Assembly: GCF_002269255.1 (NCBI RefSeq)
Contig: NZ_CP022823.1
Span: forward strand, 1,116,001-1,180,000
Direction of reading: 5' to 3'
DNA from: Klebsiella quasivariicola
GTDB lineage: Bacteria > Pseudomonadota > Gammaproteobacteria > Enterobacterales > Enterobacteriaceae
Length of the DNA: 64,000 nt
In this document: piece after piece, positions 8,719-16,153 of the stretch
Layout of the letters: each line of letters begins with the position of its first letter
Numbering within the stretch: the first letter of the stretch is position 1
Program-made: the position numbers and the translations under genes
The notes under the pieces: model-generated
What the model was told of the DNA's origin: nothing
Seen by the model: only the letters and a program-made list of their open reading frames with translations
The model's database searches: none

Positions 8719-8755
8719 GAATACTCCGTAACAAAACTGTCACCTCTATGATAGC

Positions 8756-8873
8756 CGTTCGTACGCCATTTTATACCCTTTCTGCGTTTTTGATTAAAAA
8801 TGCGCACGTATACGAACGATCTTGTCATCCCCGTCCGGAGAGGGTAATTTAAATATAAAGTTCGTGTACGAAC
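8756..8873. promoter_or_regulatory. HosA-like operator elements between hosA and kpdB
   Basis: Three related sites lie in the divergent promoter region: GTTCGTACG at 8756-8764, CGTATACGAACG at 8807-8818, and the near-perfect palindrome GTTCGTGTACGAAC at 8860-8873, which sits 20 bases before the kpdB start. The published HosA operator of E. coli, as I remember it, has the core GTTCGTATACGAAC, so the third site differs by a single base. Binding here would block both kpdB transcription and hosA itself. Confidence 0.7.
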
Positions 8874-8892
8874 AAAATGAGTGAGGTCTGGA

Positions 8893-9448
8893 ATGAAACT
8901 GATTATTGGGATGACGGGGGCCACCGGGGCTCCGCTTGGGGTGGCATTGCTGCAGGCGCTACGTGATATGCCGGAGGTGGAAACCCACCTGGTGATGTCG
9001 AAATGGGCCAAAACCACCATCGAGCTGGAAACGCCCTGGACAGCGCGCGAAGTGGCCGCGCTGGCGGACTTTTCCCACAGCCCGGCAGACCAGGCCGCCA
9101 CCATCTCTTCCGGTTCATTTCGTACCGACGGCATGATCGTTATTCCCTGCAGTATGAAAACGCTGGCAGGCATTCGCGCGGGTTATGCCGAAGGGCTGGT
9201 GGGCCGCGCGGCGGACGTGGTGCTCAAAGAGGGGCGCAAGCTGGTGCTGGTCCCGCGGGAAATGCCGCTCAGCACGATCCATCTGGAGAACATGCTGGCG
9301 CTGTCGCGCATGGGCGTGGCGATGGTGCCGCCGATGCCGGCTTACTACAACCACCCGGGTGCTGGATCAGTTTGGCCTCGACTATCACAAAGCGCGCCGC
9401 TGGAACGGCTTGCGCACGGCAGAACAATTTGCACAGGAGATCGAATAA
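8893..9448 (+). pseudogene. kpdB: UbiX-family prenylated-FMN synthase subunit KpdB, disrupted near its C-terminus
   Basis: KpdB/EcdB belongs to the UbiX flavin prenyltransferases that make the prenyl-FMN cofactor for UbiD-type decarboxylases. The frame from ATG 8893 is normal for 155 residues (GMTGATGAPLG flavin loop, SSGSFRTDGMIVIPCSMKTL, PREMPLSTIHLENM, PAYYNHP). At 9355-9360 the sequence jumps from NHP into the distant GVLDQFGLDYHKAR region in another frame. The remaining 29 codons (VLDQFG to AQEIE, stop 9446-9448) are intact but shifted. Family members are about 197 residues, so about 13 codons are missing; the arithmetic gives a 38-bp deletion between two CACCCG copies. The original frame then runs on and joins kpdC in frame. 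The lost helix carries an Arg that I recall contacting the prenyl phosphate, so activity is doubtful. Confidence 0.85.
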
Positions 9449-10875
9449 TGGCTTTTGATGATTTGCGCAGCTTTTTGCAGGCGCTGGATGACCAGGGACA
9501 ACTGCTGAAAATCAGTGAAGAGGTGAACGCTGAGCCCGATCTGGCGGCGGCCGCCAATGCGACCGGACGCATCGGCGACGGCGCCCCGGCGCTGTGGTTC
9601 GATAATATTCGCGGCTTTACCGACGCCCGCGTGACGATGAACACCATCGGCTCGTGGCAGAACCATGCCATCTCGCTGGGCCTGCCGCCCAACACGCCGG
9701 TGAAAAAGCAGATTGATGAATTCATTCGCCGCTGGGATAACTTCCCGGTGACGCCAGAGCGTCGCGCCAACCCGGCCTGGGCGGAAAACACCGTGGATGG
9801 CGATGATATCAACCTGTTCGATATTCTGCCGCTGTTTCGCCTCAACGATGGCGACGGTGGTTTCTACCTTGATAAAGCGTGCGTGGTGTCCCGCGATCCG
9901 CTGGATAAAGATAACTTCGGCAAGCAGAACGTCGGCATCTACCGTATGGAAGTGAAGGGCAAGCGTAAGCTCGGCCTGCAGCCAGTACCGATGCACGATA
10001 TTGCGCTGCATCTGCATAAAGCGGAAGAGCGCGGCGAGGATCTGCCGATTGCGATCACCCTCGGTAACGATCCGATCATCACCCTGATGGGCGCTACGCC
10101 GCTGAAATACGATCAGTCTGAATATGAGATGGCTGGCGCGCTGCGCGAAAGTCCATATCCGATCGCCACCGCACCGCTGACCGGTTTTGATGTGCCGTGG
10201 GGTTCGGAAGTGATCCTCGAAGGGGTAATCGAAGGGCGCAAACGTGAAGTCGAAGGGCCGTTTGGCGAGTTTACCGGTCACTACTCCGGCTGTCGTAACA
10301 TGACGGTGGTACGTATCGATAAAGTCTCGTATCGCACGAAACCGATTTTTGAATCTCTCTATCTTGGCATGCCGTGGACCGAAATTGACTACCTGATGGG
10401 CCCGGTGACCTGCGTACCACTGTATCAGCAGCTGAAAGCGGATTTCCCGGAAGTGCAGGCGGTCAACGCCATGTACACCCATGGTCTGCTGGCAATTATC
10501 TCCACTAAAAAACGCTACGGCGGCTTTGCCCGTGCAGTGGGGATGCGGGCGATGACCACCCCGCACGGCCTTGGCTACGTGAAGATGGTGATCATGGTCG
10601 ATGAAGACGTGGATCCGTTCAACCTGCCGCAGGTGATGTGGGCGCTCTCCTCGAAGGTCAATCCGGCGGGGGACCTGGTACAGTTGCCGAACATGTCGGT
10701 GCTGGAGCTCGATCCGGGTTCAAGTCCGGCGGGGATCACCGACAAACTGATTATCGACGCCACCACCCCGGTTGCGCCGGACCTTCGCGGCCACTACAGC
10801 CAGCCGGTGCAGGATCTGCCGGAAACCAAAGCCTGGGCTGAAAAACTGACCGCTATGCTGGCCAACCGTAAATAA
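9448..10875 (+). CDS. kpdC: UbiD-family non-oxidative hydroxyarylic acid decarboxylase, subunit C
   Basis: The 475-residue catalytic subunit of a reversible 4-hydroxybenzoate/vanillate-type decarboxylase that needs prenyl-FMN. The UbiD fold is recognisable from the N-terminal MAFDDLRSFLQALDDQGQ, the cofactor-binding NVGIYRMEVKGKRKLGLQP block and the EGPFGEFTGHYSG block with the conserved catalytic acids; length equals EcdC/KpdC. ATG 9448 overlaps the stop of the displaced kpdB tail and has its own AGGAG 11 bases upstream, so it can be translated alone. Because of the kpdB deletion it also lies in frame with kpdB, with a 30-residue read-through linker, giving a possible 660-residue UbiX-UbiD fusion. 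Intact otherwise. Confidence 0.93.
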   Translation: MAFDDLRSFLQALDDQGQLLKISEEVNAEPDLAAAANATGRIGDGAPALWFDNIRGFTDARVTMNTIGSWQNHAISLGLPPNTPVKKQIDEFIRRWDNFPVTPERRANPAWAENTVDGDDINLFDILPLFRLNDGDGGFYLDKACVVSRDPLDKDNFGKQNVGIYRMEVKGKRKLGLQPVPMHDIALHLHKAEERGEDLPIAITLGNDPIITLMGATPLKYDQSEYEMAGALRESPYPIATAPLTGFDVPWGSEVILEGVIEGRKREVEGPFGEFTGHYSGCRNMTVVRIDKVSYRTKPIFESLYLGMPWTEIDYLMGPVTCVPLYQQLKADFPEVQAVNAMYTHGLLAIISTKKRYGGFARAVGMRAMTTPHGLGYVKMVIMVDEDVDPFNLPQVMWALSSKVNPAGDLVQLPNMSVLELDPGSSPAGITDKLIIDATTPVAPDLRGHYSQPVQDLPETKAWAEKLTAMLANRK

Positions 10876-10885
10876 GGAGAAGAAG

Positions 10886-11122
10886 ATGATTTGTCCACGT
10901 TGCGCCGATGAAAAAATTGAAGTCATGGCGACATCGCCGGTGAAAGGGGTCTGGACCGTGTATCAGTGCCAGCACTGCCTTTATACCTGGCGAAATACCG
11001 AGCCACTGCGCCGCACCAGTCGCGAACACTATCCGGAAGCGTTCCGCATGACGCAGAAAGATATTGATGAGGCGCCGCAGGTGCCGCACGTACCGCCGCT
11101 ATTGTCGGAAGATAAGCGTTAA
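10886..11122 (+). CDS. kpdD: Non-oxidative hydroxyarylic acid decarboxylase subunit D (small zinc-ribbon protein)
   Basis: A 78-residue protein of the VdcD/EcdD/KpdD family, found as the third gene of phenolic acid decarboxylase operons. It has a four-cysteine zinc-ribbon-like arrangement: Cys3 and Cys6 (CPRC) and Cys28 and Cys31 (CQHC), followed by TWRNTEPLRRTSREHYP. Its exact role is uncertain; it is needed for full activity in related systems. It starts 10 bases after kpdC behind AAGGAGAAG and closes the operon before a terminator. Confidence 0.9.
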   Translation: MICPRCADEKIEVMATSPVKGVWTVYQCQHCLYTWRNTEPLRRTSREHYPEAFRMTQKDIDEAPQVPHVPPLLSEDKR

Positions 11123-11127
11123 TGAAA

Positions 11128-11153
11128 GGGGCCCGCTAAGTCGGGCCTTTTTA
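11128..11153 (+). terminator. Terminator of the kpd operon
   Basis: GGCCCG pairs with CGGGCC around a six-base loop and is followed by TTTTTATATTT, starting a few bases after the kpdD stop codon. Confidence 0.9.
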
Positions 11154-11460
11154 TATTTAGTACAATTATGGAAGCTATTTTTTCATTAAATTAAAAAAAT
11201 TACGCGAAGGGTTAATATACTGGGGTGACTTTGCGAGTCTGCTTCCAGATTATTATAAAAACAGCCTGGTTTAATAATCACTGATAATTTTCTGACCCTC
11301 GCGAGTATAGAATAGCGGCGGGTGCTTGAGGCTGTCTGGCCTTGAGCATTACCAGGACCCCAGACAGACGAAAGCCCCAGGAGATATTTCTATCAACTGA
11401 GGCTAGCGAATGAACATAGACAATTCAGATGTTAGTCTCTTCTTTGCAGGGAGGCAAGAT
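11154..11460 (+). ncRNA. Leader of a hok-type mRNA and likely site of an antisense Sok RNA
   Basis: About 300 bases without a conventional gene. The first half is AT-rich. From about 11320 a GC-rich segment (GGCGGGTGCTTGAGGCTGTC through ACCCCAGACAGACGAAAGCC) resembles the leader of chromosomal hok loci in E. coli; GGCTGTCTGG and CCCCAGACAG can pair into a stem. A -10-like TATAGAAT lies at about 11307. An overlapping frame at 11410-11613 shares the hok frame and may act as the mok-like leader. An antisense RNA is expected from family knowledge; I cannot fix its ends. Confidence 0.55.
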
Positions 11461-11613
11461 ATGCTGACAAAATATGCCCTTGTGGCAATCATCGTACTCT
11501 GTATTACGGTACTGGGATTTACGCTGTTGGTGCACAGCTCACTGTGCGAGCTGAGTATTAAAGAGCGTAATATTGAGTTTAAAGCTGTTCTCGCTTACGA
11601 ATCGAAGAAGTAG
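11461..11613 (+). CDS. Hok/Gef-family type I toxin (small membrane protein)
   Basis: A 50-residue protein from ATG 11461: a short basic N-terminus (MLTKYALV), one hydrophobic membrane helix (about residues 6-24), and the family hallmark SLCELSIKERNIEFKAVLAYE. The Cys in SLCEL is conserved in Hok, Gef and RelF. These toxins depolarise the inner membrane; translation is normally blocked by antisense Sok RNA. An upstream in-frame ATG at 11410 would add 17 residues not seen in Hok proteins. Whether this copy is active is unknown; no frame damage is seen. It sits alone between kpdD and mutS. Confidence 0.85.
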   Translation: MLTKYALVAIIVLCITVLGFTLLVHSSLCELSIKERNIEFKAVLAYESKK

Positions 11614-11681
11614 CATCCGCGCGGGGGCAACCCCGCGTATGGATTGTCAGGACGCATCCTCTTGCACCCATTTTATTTGCT

Positions 11682-11714
11682 AAAACGGCAGCGCTTCGCA
11701 GCGCTGCCGTTTTT
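11682..11714. terminator. Bidirectional terminator between hok-like gene and mutS
   Basis: A strong perfect stem AACGGCAGCGC/GCGCTGCCGTT with a short TTCGCA loop, flanked by A and T tracts. It ends mutS (minus strand, stop at 11730) and could also stop the hok transcript. Confidence 0.92.
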
Positions 11715-11729
11715 CACCTTAATGCCTGA

Positions 11730-14291
11730 CTAGACCAGACTTTTCAGACGGTAGATCCACTCCAGCGCCTGACGCGGTGTCAGGGAATCGGGATCAAGAT
11801 TCTCCAGCGCCTCAACCGCAGGTGAGGTCTCTTCCGGGGCGGCGAGCAACGACATCTGCGTGCCGTCGACCTGGGTAGCCGCCGCGTTGGGCGAGATACT
11901 CTCCAGCTCGCGCAGTTTCTGCCGCGCGCGCTTGATCACCTCTTTCGGCACCCCCGCCAGCGCGGCAACCGCCAGGCCATAGCTCTTGCTGGCCGCGCCG
12001 TCCTGTACGCTATGCATAAAGGCGATGGTGTCGCCGTGCTCCAGCGCGTCGAGGTGCACGTTGGCTACACCTTCCATTTTCTCCGGCAGCTGGGTGAGCT
12101 CGAAGTAGTGGGTAGCGAACAGCGTCAGCGCCTTGATCTTATTCGCCAGATTTTCCGCACAGGCCCACGCCAGCGACAGACCGTCGTAGGTGGACGTGCC
12201 GCGGCCAATCTCATCCATCAGCACCAGACTATGCTCGGTGGCGTTGTGCAGAATATTGGCAGTTTCAGTCATCTCCACCATAAAGGTCGAGCGGCCGCTG
12301 GCCAGGTCATCCGCCGCGCCGACGCGAGTAAAGATGCGATCGATTGGCCCGATCTCGACCTTCTGCGCCGGGACGTAGCTGCCAATATAGGCCAGCAGCG
12401 CAATCAGCGCGGTCTGGCGCATATAGGTACTTTTACCCCCCATGTTCGGCCCGGTGATGATCAGCATCCGCCGCTGCGGCGCCAGCTGTAGCGGGTTAGC
12501 GATAAACGGCTCTTTCAGCACCTGCTCGACCACCGGATGACGGCCTTCGCTGATGCGAATGCCTGGCTTATCGCTAAAGGTCGGGCAGCAGTAGTTCAGG
12601 GTTTCCGCGCGTTCCGCCAGGTTGACCAGCACGTCCAGCTCGGCCAGTGCGCTGGCGCTGGTTTGCAGGTCGGCGAGATGCGGCAGCAGCAGGTCGAACA
12701 GCTCGTCATAAAGCTGTTTTTCCAGCGCCAGCGCTTTGCCCTTGGAGGTCAGCACCTTATCTTCATACTCCTTCAGCTCAGGAATAATGTAGCGTTCGGC
12801 GTTTTTCAGCGTCTGGCGGCGCACGTAGTGGATCGGCGCGAGGTGGCTCTGGCCGCGGCTGATCTGGATGTAGTAGCCGTGGACGGCGTTGTAGCCGACC
12901 TTCAGGGTATCGAGGCCCAGCCGCTCGCGCTCGCGGATCTCCAGCTTATCGAGATAATCGGTAGCGCCATCGGCCAGCGCCCGCCACTCATCCAGCTCTT
13001 CGCTGTAGCCCGGAGCGATGACCCCGCCATCGCGGACCAGCACCGGCGGGGCGTCGATCACCGCGCGCTCCAGCAGTTCGCGCAGTTCGGTGAACTCGCC
13101 CATTTTCTCGCGCAATTTTTGCACCGGCTGACTGTCAACGTCGGCCAGCAGCTCACGCAGCAGAGGCAGTTGTTGCAGGGCATGACGCATGCGGGCAAGA
13201 TCGCGCGGCCGGGCGGTACGCAGCGCCAGACGCGCCAGAATACGCTCCAGATCGCCGACCTGGCGCAGCACCGGCTGCAGCTCGGTATAGCGCTCCTGCA
13301 GCGCGCCGATGGTCTGCTGGCGCTCTACCAGTACCGCCGTGTCGCGGACCGGCATATGCAGCCAGCGTTTGAGCATCCGGCTACCCATTGGCGTCACTGT
13401 ACAGTCGAGTACCGAGGCCAGGGTGTTGTCGGTGCCGCCGGCGAGATTCTGGGTGATCTCGAGGTTACGGCGGGTGGCGGCATCCATAATGATGCTGTCC
13501 TGCTGGCGTTCCATGGTGATGGAGCGGATATGCGGCAGCGAGGTACGCTGGGTGTCTTTAACATACTGCAGCAGGCAGCCGGCGGCGCACAGGCCGCGCG
13601 GGGCGTTTTCCACACCGAAACCAACCAGATCGCGGGTGCCGAACTGCAGGTTGAGCTGCTGGCGCGCGGTATCGATTTCAAATTCCCATAGCGGGCGACG
13701 GCGCAGGCCGCGGCGGCCTTCAATCAGCGACGACTCAGCGAAATCTTCCGCATACAGCAGCTCTGCCGGATTAGTACGCTGCAGCTCTGCCGCCATGGTT
13801 TCACGATCGGCCGGTTCGCTCAGGCGAAAGCGCCCGGAGCTGATATCCAGCGTCGCGTAGCCGAAGCCTTTGCTGTCCTGCCAGATAGCGGCCAGCAGAT
13901 TGTCCTGACGCTCCTGCAGCAGCGCTTCATCGCTGATGGTGCCCGGCGTAACGATACGCACCACCTTACGCTCAACCGGCCCCTTGGTGGTGGCCGGGTC
14001 GCCAATCTGTTCGCAAATGGCCACCGACTCGCCCTGATTGACCAGTTTGGCGAGGTAGTTCTCTACGGCGTGGTGGGGGATGCCGGCCATGGGTATCGGT
14101 TCGCCCGCGGAGGCGCCGCGCTTGGTCAGCGAGATATCGAGCAGCTGCGACGCGCGTTTTGCATCGTCATAAAACAGCTCGTAAAAATCCCCCATCCGGT
14201 AAAACAGCAGAATGTCAGGATGTTGCGCCTTCAGCTTGAGATACTGCTGCATCATCGGCGTGTGGGCGTCGAGATTGTCAATTGTGCTCAT
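11730..14291 (-). CDS. mutS: DNA mismatch repair protein MutS
   Basis: MutS detects base mismatches and small loops and starts methyl-directed repair with MutL. The 853-residue product matches E. coli length. The mismatch-reading Phe36 and Glu38 lie in YRMGDFYELF; the ATPase has Walker A TGPNMGGKSTYMRQ and the DEIGRGTSTYDG Walker B/signature block, and the C-terminal tetramerisation tail ending in LEWIYRLKSLV is present. No damage is seen, so the strain should be mismatch-repair competent and the small deletions in kpdB and hmuR cannot be blamed on a visibly broken mutS. Confidence 0.99.
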   Translation of the reverse strand: MSTIDNLDAHTPMMQQYLKLKAQHPDILLFYRMGDFYELFYDDAKRASQLLDISLTKRGASAGEPIPMAGIPHHAVENYLAKLVNQGESVAICEQIGDPATTKGPVERKVVRIVTPGTISDEALLQERQDNLLAAIWQDSKGFGYATLDISSGRFRLSEPADRETMAAELQRTNPAELLYAEDFAESSLIEGRRGLRRRPLWEFEIDTARQQLNLQFGTRDLVGFGVENAPRGLCAAGCLLQYVKDTQRTSLPHIRSITMERQQDSIIMDAATRRNLEITQNLAGGTDNTLASVLDCTVTPMGSRMLKRWLHMPVRDTAVLVERQQTIGALQERYTELQPVLRQVGDLERILARLALRTARPRDLARMRHALQQLPLLRELLADVDSQPVQKLREKMGEFTELRELLERAVIDAPPVLVRDGGVIAPGYSEELDEWRALADGATDYLDKLEIRERERLGLDTLKVGYNAVHGYYIQISRGQSHLAPIHYVRRQTLKNAERYIIPELKEYEDKVLTSKGKALALEKQLYDELFDLLLPHLADLQTSASALAELDVLVNLAERAETLNYCCPTFSDKPGIRISEGRHPVVEQVLKEPFIANPLQLAPQRRMLIITGPNMGGKSTYMRQTALIALLAYIGSYVPAQKVEIGPIDRIFTRVGAADDLASGRSTFMVEMTETANILHNATEHSLVLMDEIGRGTSTYDGLSLAWACAENLANKIKALTLFATHYFELTQLPEKMEGVANVHLDALEHGDTIAFMHSVQDGAASKSYGLAVAALAGVPKEVIKRARQKLRELESISPNAAATQVDGTQMSLLAAPEETSPAVEALENLDPDSLTPRQALEWIYRLKSLV

Positions 14292-14406
14292 GGGGTGTTA
14301 TCCAGATCCCTGATTTTAAATGGCTGCGATTTTGTTGTTTTCGTCGTTATCACATGGATGAGACATAATAACGGAGATGGGCAGGAGAGGGAAACGGACG
14401 AAAGCA

Positions 14407-14432
14407 CGCGGCGCGATCCGGATTCCAGTTGC
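14407..14432 (+). repeat. 26-bp direct repeat, copy A (mutS side of the AT-rich islet)
   Basis: An exact 26-base match to 15335-15360 in the same orientation, containing GCGATCCGGATTCC. Partly similar sequence (GAAAGC) precedes both copies. Together the copies bracket 902 bases that hold a DUF1493 gene and an Hcp stub with much lower GC than the flanks. Confidence 0.85.
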
Positions 14433-14559
14433 AGAGGGGGCGGGGTATCGTCACAGTGGTTGAATCACCGCCACGCGATCGTTTTCATGCATTACGTTCG
14501 CCGTCGATGTTGTTCTGCCTTCTGGCCGCAGACCTCGTTACGACAACGGCTTGTGGTTG

Positions 14560-14892
14560 CTAGTCGTAAAGCCATTTACCTGCTTTTGCTGATTCGGCAA
14601 ACATTTTGATGGTTAAAGGTTTACGCGTTTTTTCTACATCTTCTCGTTTTACTTTAAACCACCGAGTTAGCATTGGAGTATTCTCCCAAGGGAAATAACA
14701 CGACCATTTAACACGGGAAAGATCAACATTAAATTTTTGTTCAAATTTATTTAAAGCGTCATGCAGATCGTCGCCGGGAGCATCAAATAAGTCATAATCA
14801 AGTTCCAATGGGATTTCTTTCCAATTTTTATCTAAACGGGTTGAGATCTCATCTTTAAACAAGTCTAAAACCTGATCTTGAATGCTTTTCAT
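14560..14892 (-). CDS. DUF1493-family small acidic protein
   Basis: A 110-residue protein resembling the DUF1493 family of enterobacteria: LELDYDLFDAPGDDLHDALNKF, an acidic helix-loop pattern like an acyl-carrier fold, then FNVDLSRVKWSCYFPWENTP. No function is established for the family. The gene is AT-rich compared with its neighbours and has no obvious Shine-Dalgarno before its ATG. It lies about 100 bases downstream of an Hcp stub on the same strand, and both sit between two copies of a 26-bp repeat. It may have been an immunity or accessory protein for an Hcp-linked effector; that is a guess from position. Confidence 0.65.
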   Translation of the reverse strand: MKSIQDQVLDLFKDEISTRLDKNWKEIPLELDYDLFDAPGDDLHDALNKFEQKFNVDLSRVKWSCYFPWENTPMLTRWFKVKREDVEKTRKPLTIKMFAESAKAGKWLYD

Positions 14893-14997
14893 TAAAAGGA
14901 TGTCTATTGTATACGGTCTTTGGGGCGAGCTATTGGTTTGTATTTTCGTGAGTTTTTCTTTAAGCTTGATAAATTGAGTTTACAAGTCTTATCCAAC

Positions 14998-15093
14998 CTA
15001 ACCACGGAATATAACGGGCGATAACACATCACAACCACCTTTGATTAGTGCCCCACCGTCGTCGTATATCCACATATTACCTGGAATAGCCAT
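14998..15093 (-). pseudogene. Truncated type VI secretion tube protein (Hcp) N-terminus
   Basis: A 31-codon open frame beginning MAIPGNMWIYDDGGALIKGG, preceded by AGAGGAAAGAAGAAGC as a good ribosome-binding site. This matches the N-terminus of the ~160-residue Hcp proteins of enterobacterial type VI secretion systems, from memory (MAIPxxMWLYDDGGAxIKGSVDV). After the next three codons (CDV) similarity stops and a TAG follows at 14998-15000. The rest of hcp is absent from the window. It is too short to act as tube protein and reads as an orphan remnant. Confidence 0.7.
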
Positions 15094-15334
15094 GCTTCTT
15101 CTTTCCTCTATTATCATTAGTAAGAAAAACAGTGTATCGAGTTGATTAAGCGCAGTAAATAATCAATGTGTCGTTTTTGGATTAATAGGGGAAATATCTT
15201 CTCTGTAATGATGGTTTATATTTAAAAATAGCTGTCGTAAATATTTCATTGGGTTATTACGCCATTGGTATAGATTTTAAATATAAATGACCCTCAATAA
15301 TATAATGCAGGCAATTATTGCCAGAAAGCGTAAG
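15094..15334. other. AT-rich gap upstream of the Hcp stub
   Basis: About 240 AT-rich bases with no supported gene. It probably contains the promoter of the stub and DUF1493 gene on the minus strand. A plus-strand open frame starting at 15287 is only an overlap of hmuV on the other strand and was not accepted. Confidence 0.5.
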
Positions 15335-15360
15335 CGCGGCGCGATCCGGATTCCAGTTGC
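15335..15360 (+). repeat. 26-bp direct repeat, copy B (hmuV side of the AT-rich islet)
   Basis: Exact copy of 14407-14432 in direct orientation, 928 bases away, ending 13 bases before the hmuV stop codon. The GCGCGG/CCGCGC flanks here could also form a hairpin serving as the hmu operon terminator. Confidence 0.85.
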
Positions 15361-15373
15361 GCCGCGCGGGGGG

Positions 15374-16153
15374 TTACGGCGCCAGATAAACCTGAGGGGC
15401 GGCGTTGTCCGGGTGCTGGGCGAGGCGGACATCCGCCCCGTACCAGCGATGGATAACCGGCTGCTGGATCACCTCCTGCGGCGTGCCCTGGGCAACCAGA
15501 TTTCCCCGGTTCAGCAGCAGAATGCGGTCGGCCCACAGGGCGGCGAGGTTAAGGTCATGCAGCACCACGCAAACATGCAGTTGCCCGCCGGCGGTGAGCC
15601 GTTTGAGCAAACGCAGCAGGTGCTGCTGATAGTAAAGGTCCAGCGCCGAGGTGGGCTCATCGAGAAACAGCCAGCCCTGCGGCGCGCCGTCGCGCCATAG
15701 CTGCGCCAGACAGCGGGCCAGCTGTACCCGCTGCTGCTCGCCGCCGGAGAGGCCGGGATAGCGGCGACCGGCAAGGCCATCGCAGCCGGTGACGGCCATC
15801 ACCGCCGCCAGCACCGCCGGATCCGCCGTCGCGCCCCACGGTGAGCGTCCCATGGCAATGACCGTTTCCACCGTCCAGTCGGCCTGCAGGGCCGTTCGCT
15901 GTAGCATGACCGCCCGCCGGCGCGACAGCGCCTCGGGGGACCAGGCCTCCAGCGGCTTGCCTGCAAGATGGCGGGTGCCGCTGTCCGGCGTCAGATAGCC
16001 GGTCAACAGGCGCAGCAGAGTGGATTTCCCGGCGCCGTTCGGCCCGATAAGCGCCGTCATCTCGCCGCCGCGCAGCGCGACGGAGACGTTGTCGATAATC
16101 TGTCGTTTACCAAGGTGAAGTGACAGCCCCTGGGCGCAGTATGCATTAACCAT
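15374..16153 (-). CDS. hmuV: Heme ABC transporter ATP-binding protein
   Basis: The cytoplasmic ATPase that powers heme import through HmuU. The 259-residue protein has Walker A GPNGAGKST, signature LSGGEQQRVQLAR and Walker B WLFLDEPTSALD, with the switch His in VVLHDLNLAA. It overlaps hmuU by 8 bases and is the last gene of hmuRSTUV. Length and order match the Yersinia-type hemin uptake operon. Intact. Confidence 0.95.
   Translation of the reverse strand: MVNAYCAQGLSLHLGKRQIIDNVSVALRGGEMTALIGPNGAGKSTLLRLLTGYLTPDSGTRHLAGKPLEAWSPEALSRRRAVMLQRTALQADWTVETVIAMGRSPWGATADPAVLAAVMAVTGCDGLAGRRYPGLSGGEQQRVQLARCLAQLWRDGAPQGWLFLDEPTSALDLYYQQHLLRLLKRLTAGGQLHVCVVLHDLNLAALWADRILLLNRGNLVAQGTPQEVIQQPVIHRWYGADVRLAQHPDNAAPQVYLAP

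Noticed and set aside
9385..10566. 393-codon open frame antisense to kpdC
   Set aside because: Mirror of the kpdC reading frame; no recognisable protein pattern.
12537..13691. 384-codon open frame on the plus strand
   Set aside because: It is wholly antisense to mutS, has no family resemblance and no ribosome-binding site; it arises from the GC-rich codon bias of mutS.
14070..14609. Plus-strand 179-codon frame crossing the mutS start and the islet edge
   Set aside because: Mostly antisense to mutS, ends in non-conserved sequence, no start signal. The 26-bp repeat inside it is better explained as an islet boundary.
15287..15700. Plus-strand 137-codon frame over the hmuV end
   Set aside because: Antisense to hmuV, which carries all ABC ATPase motifs.
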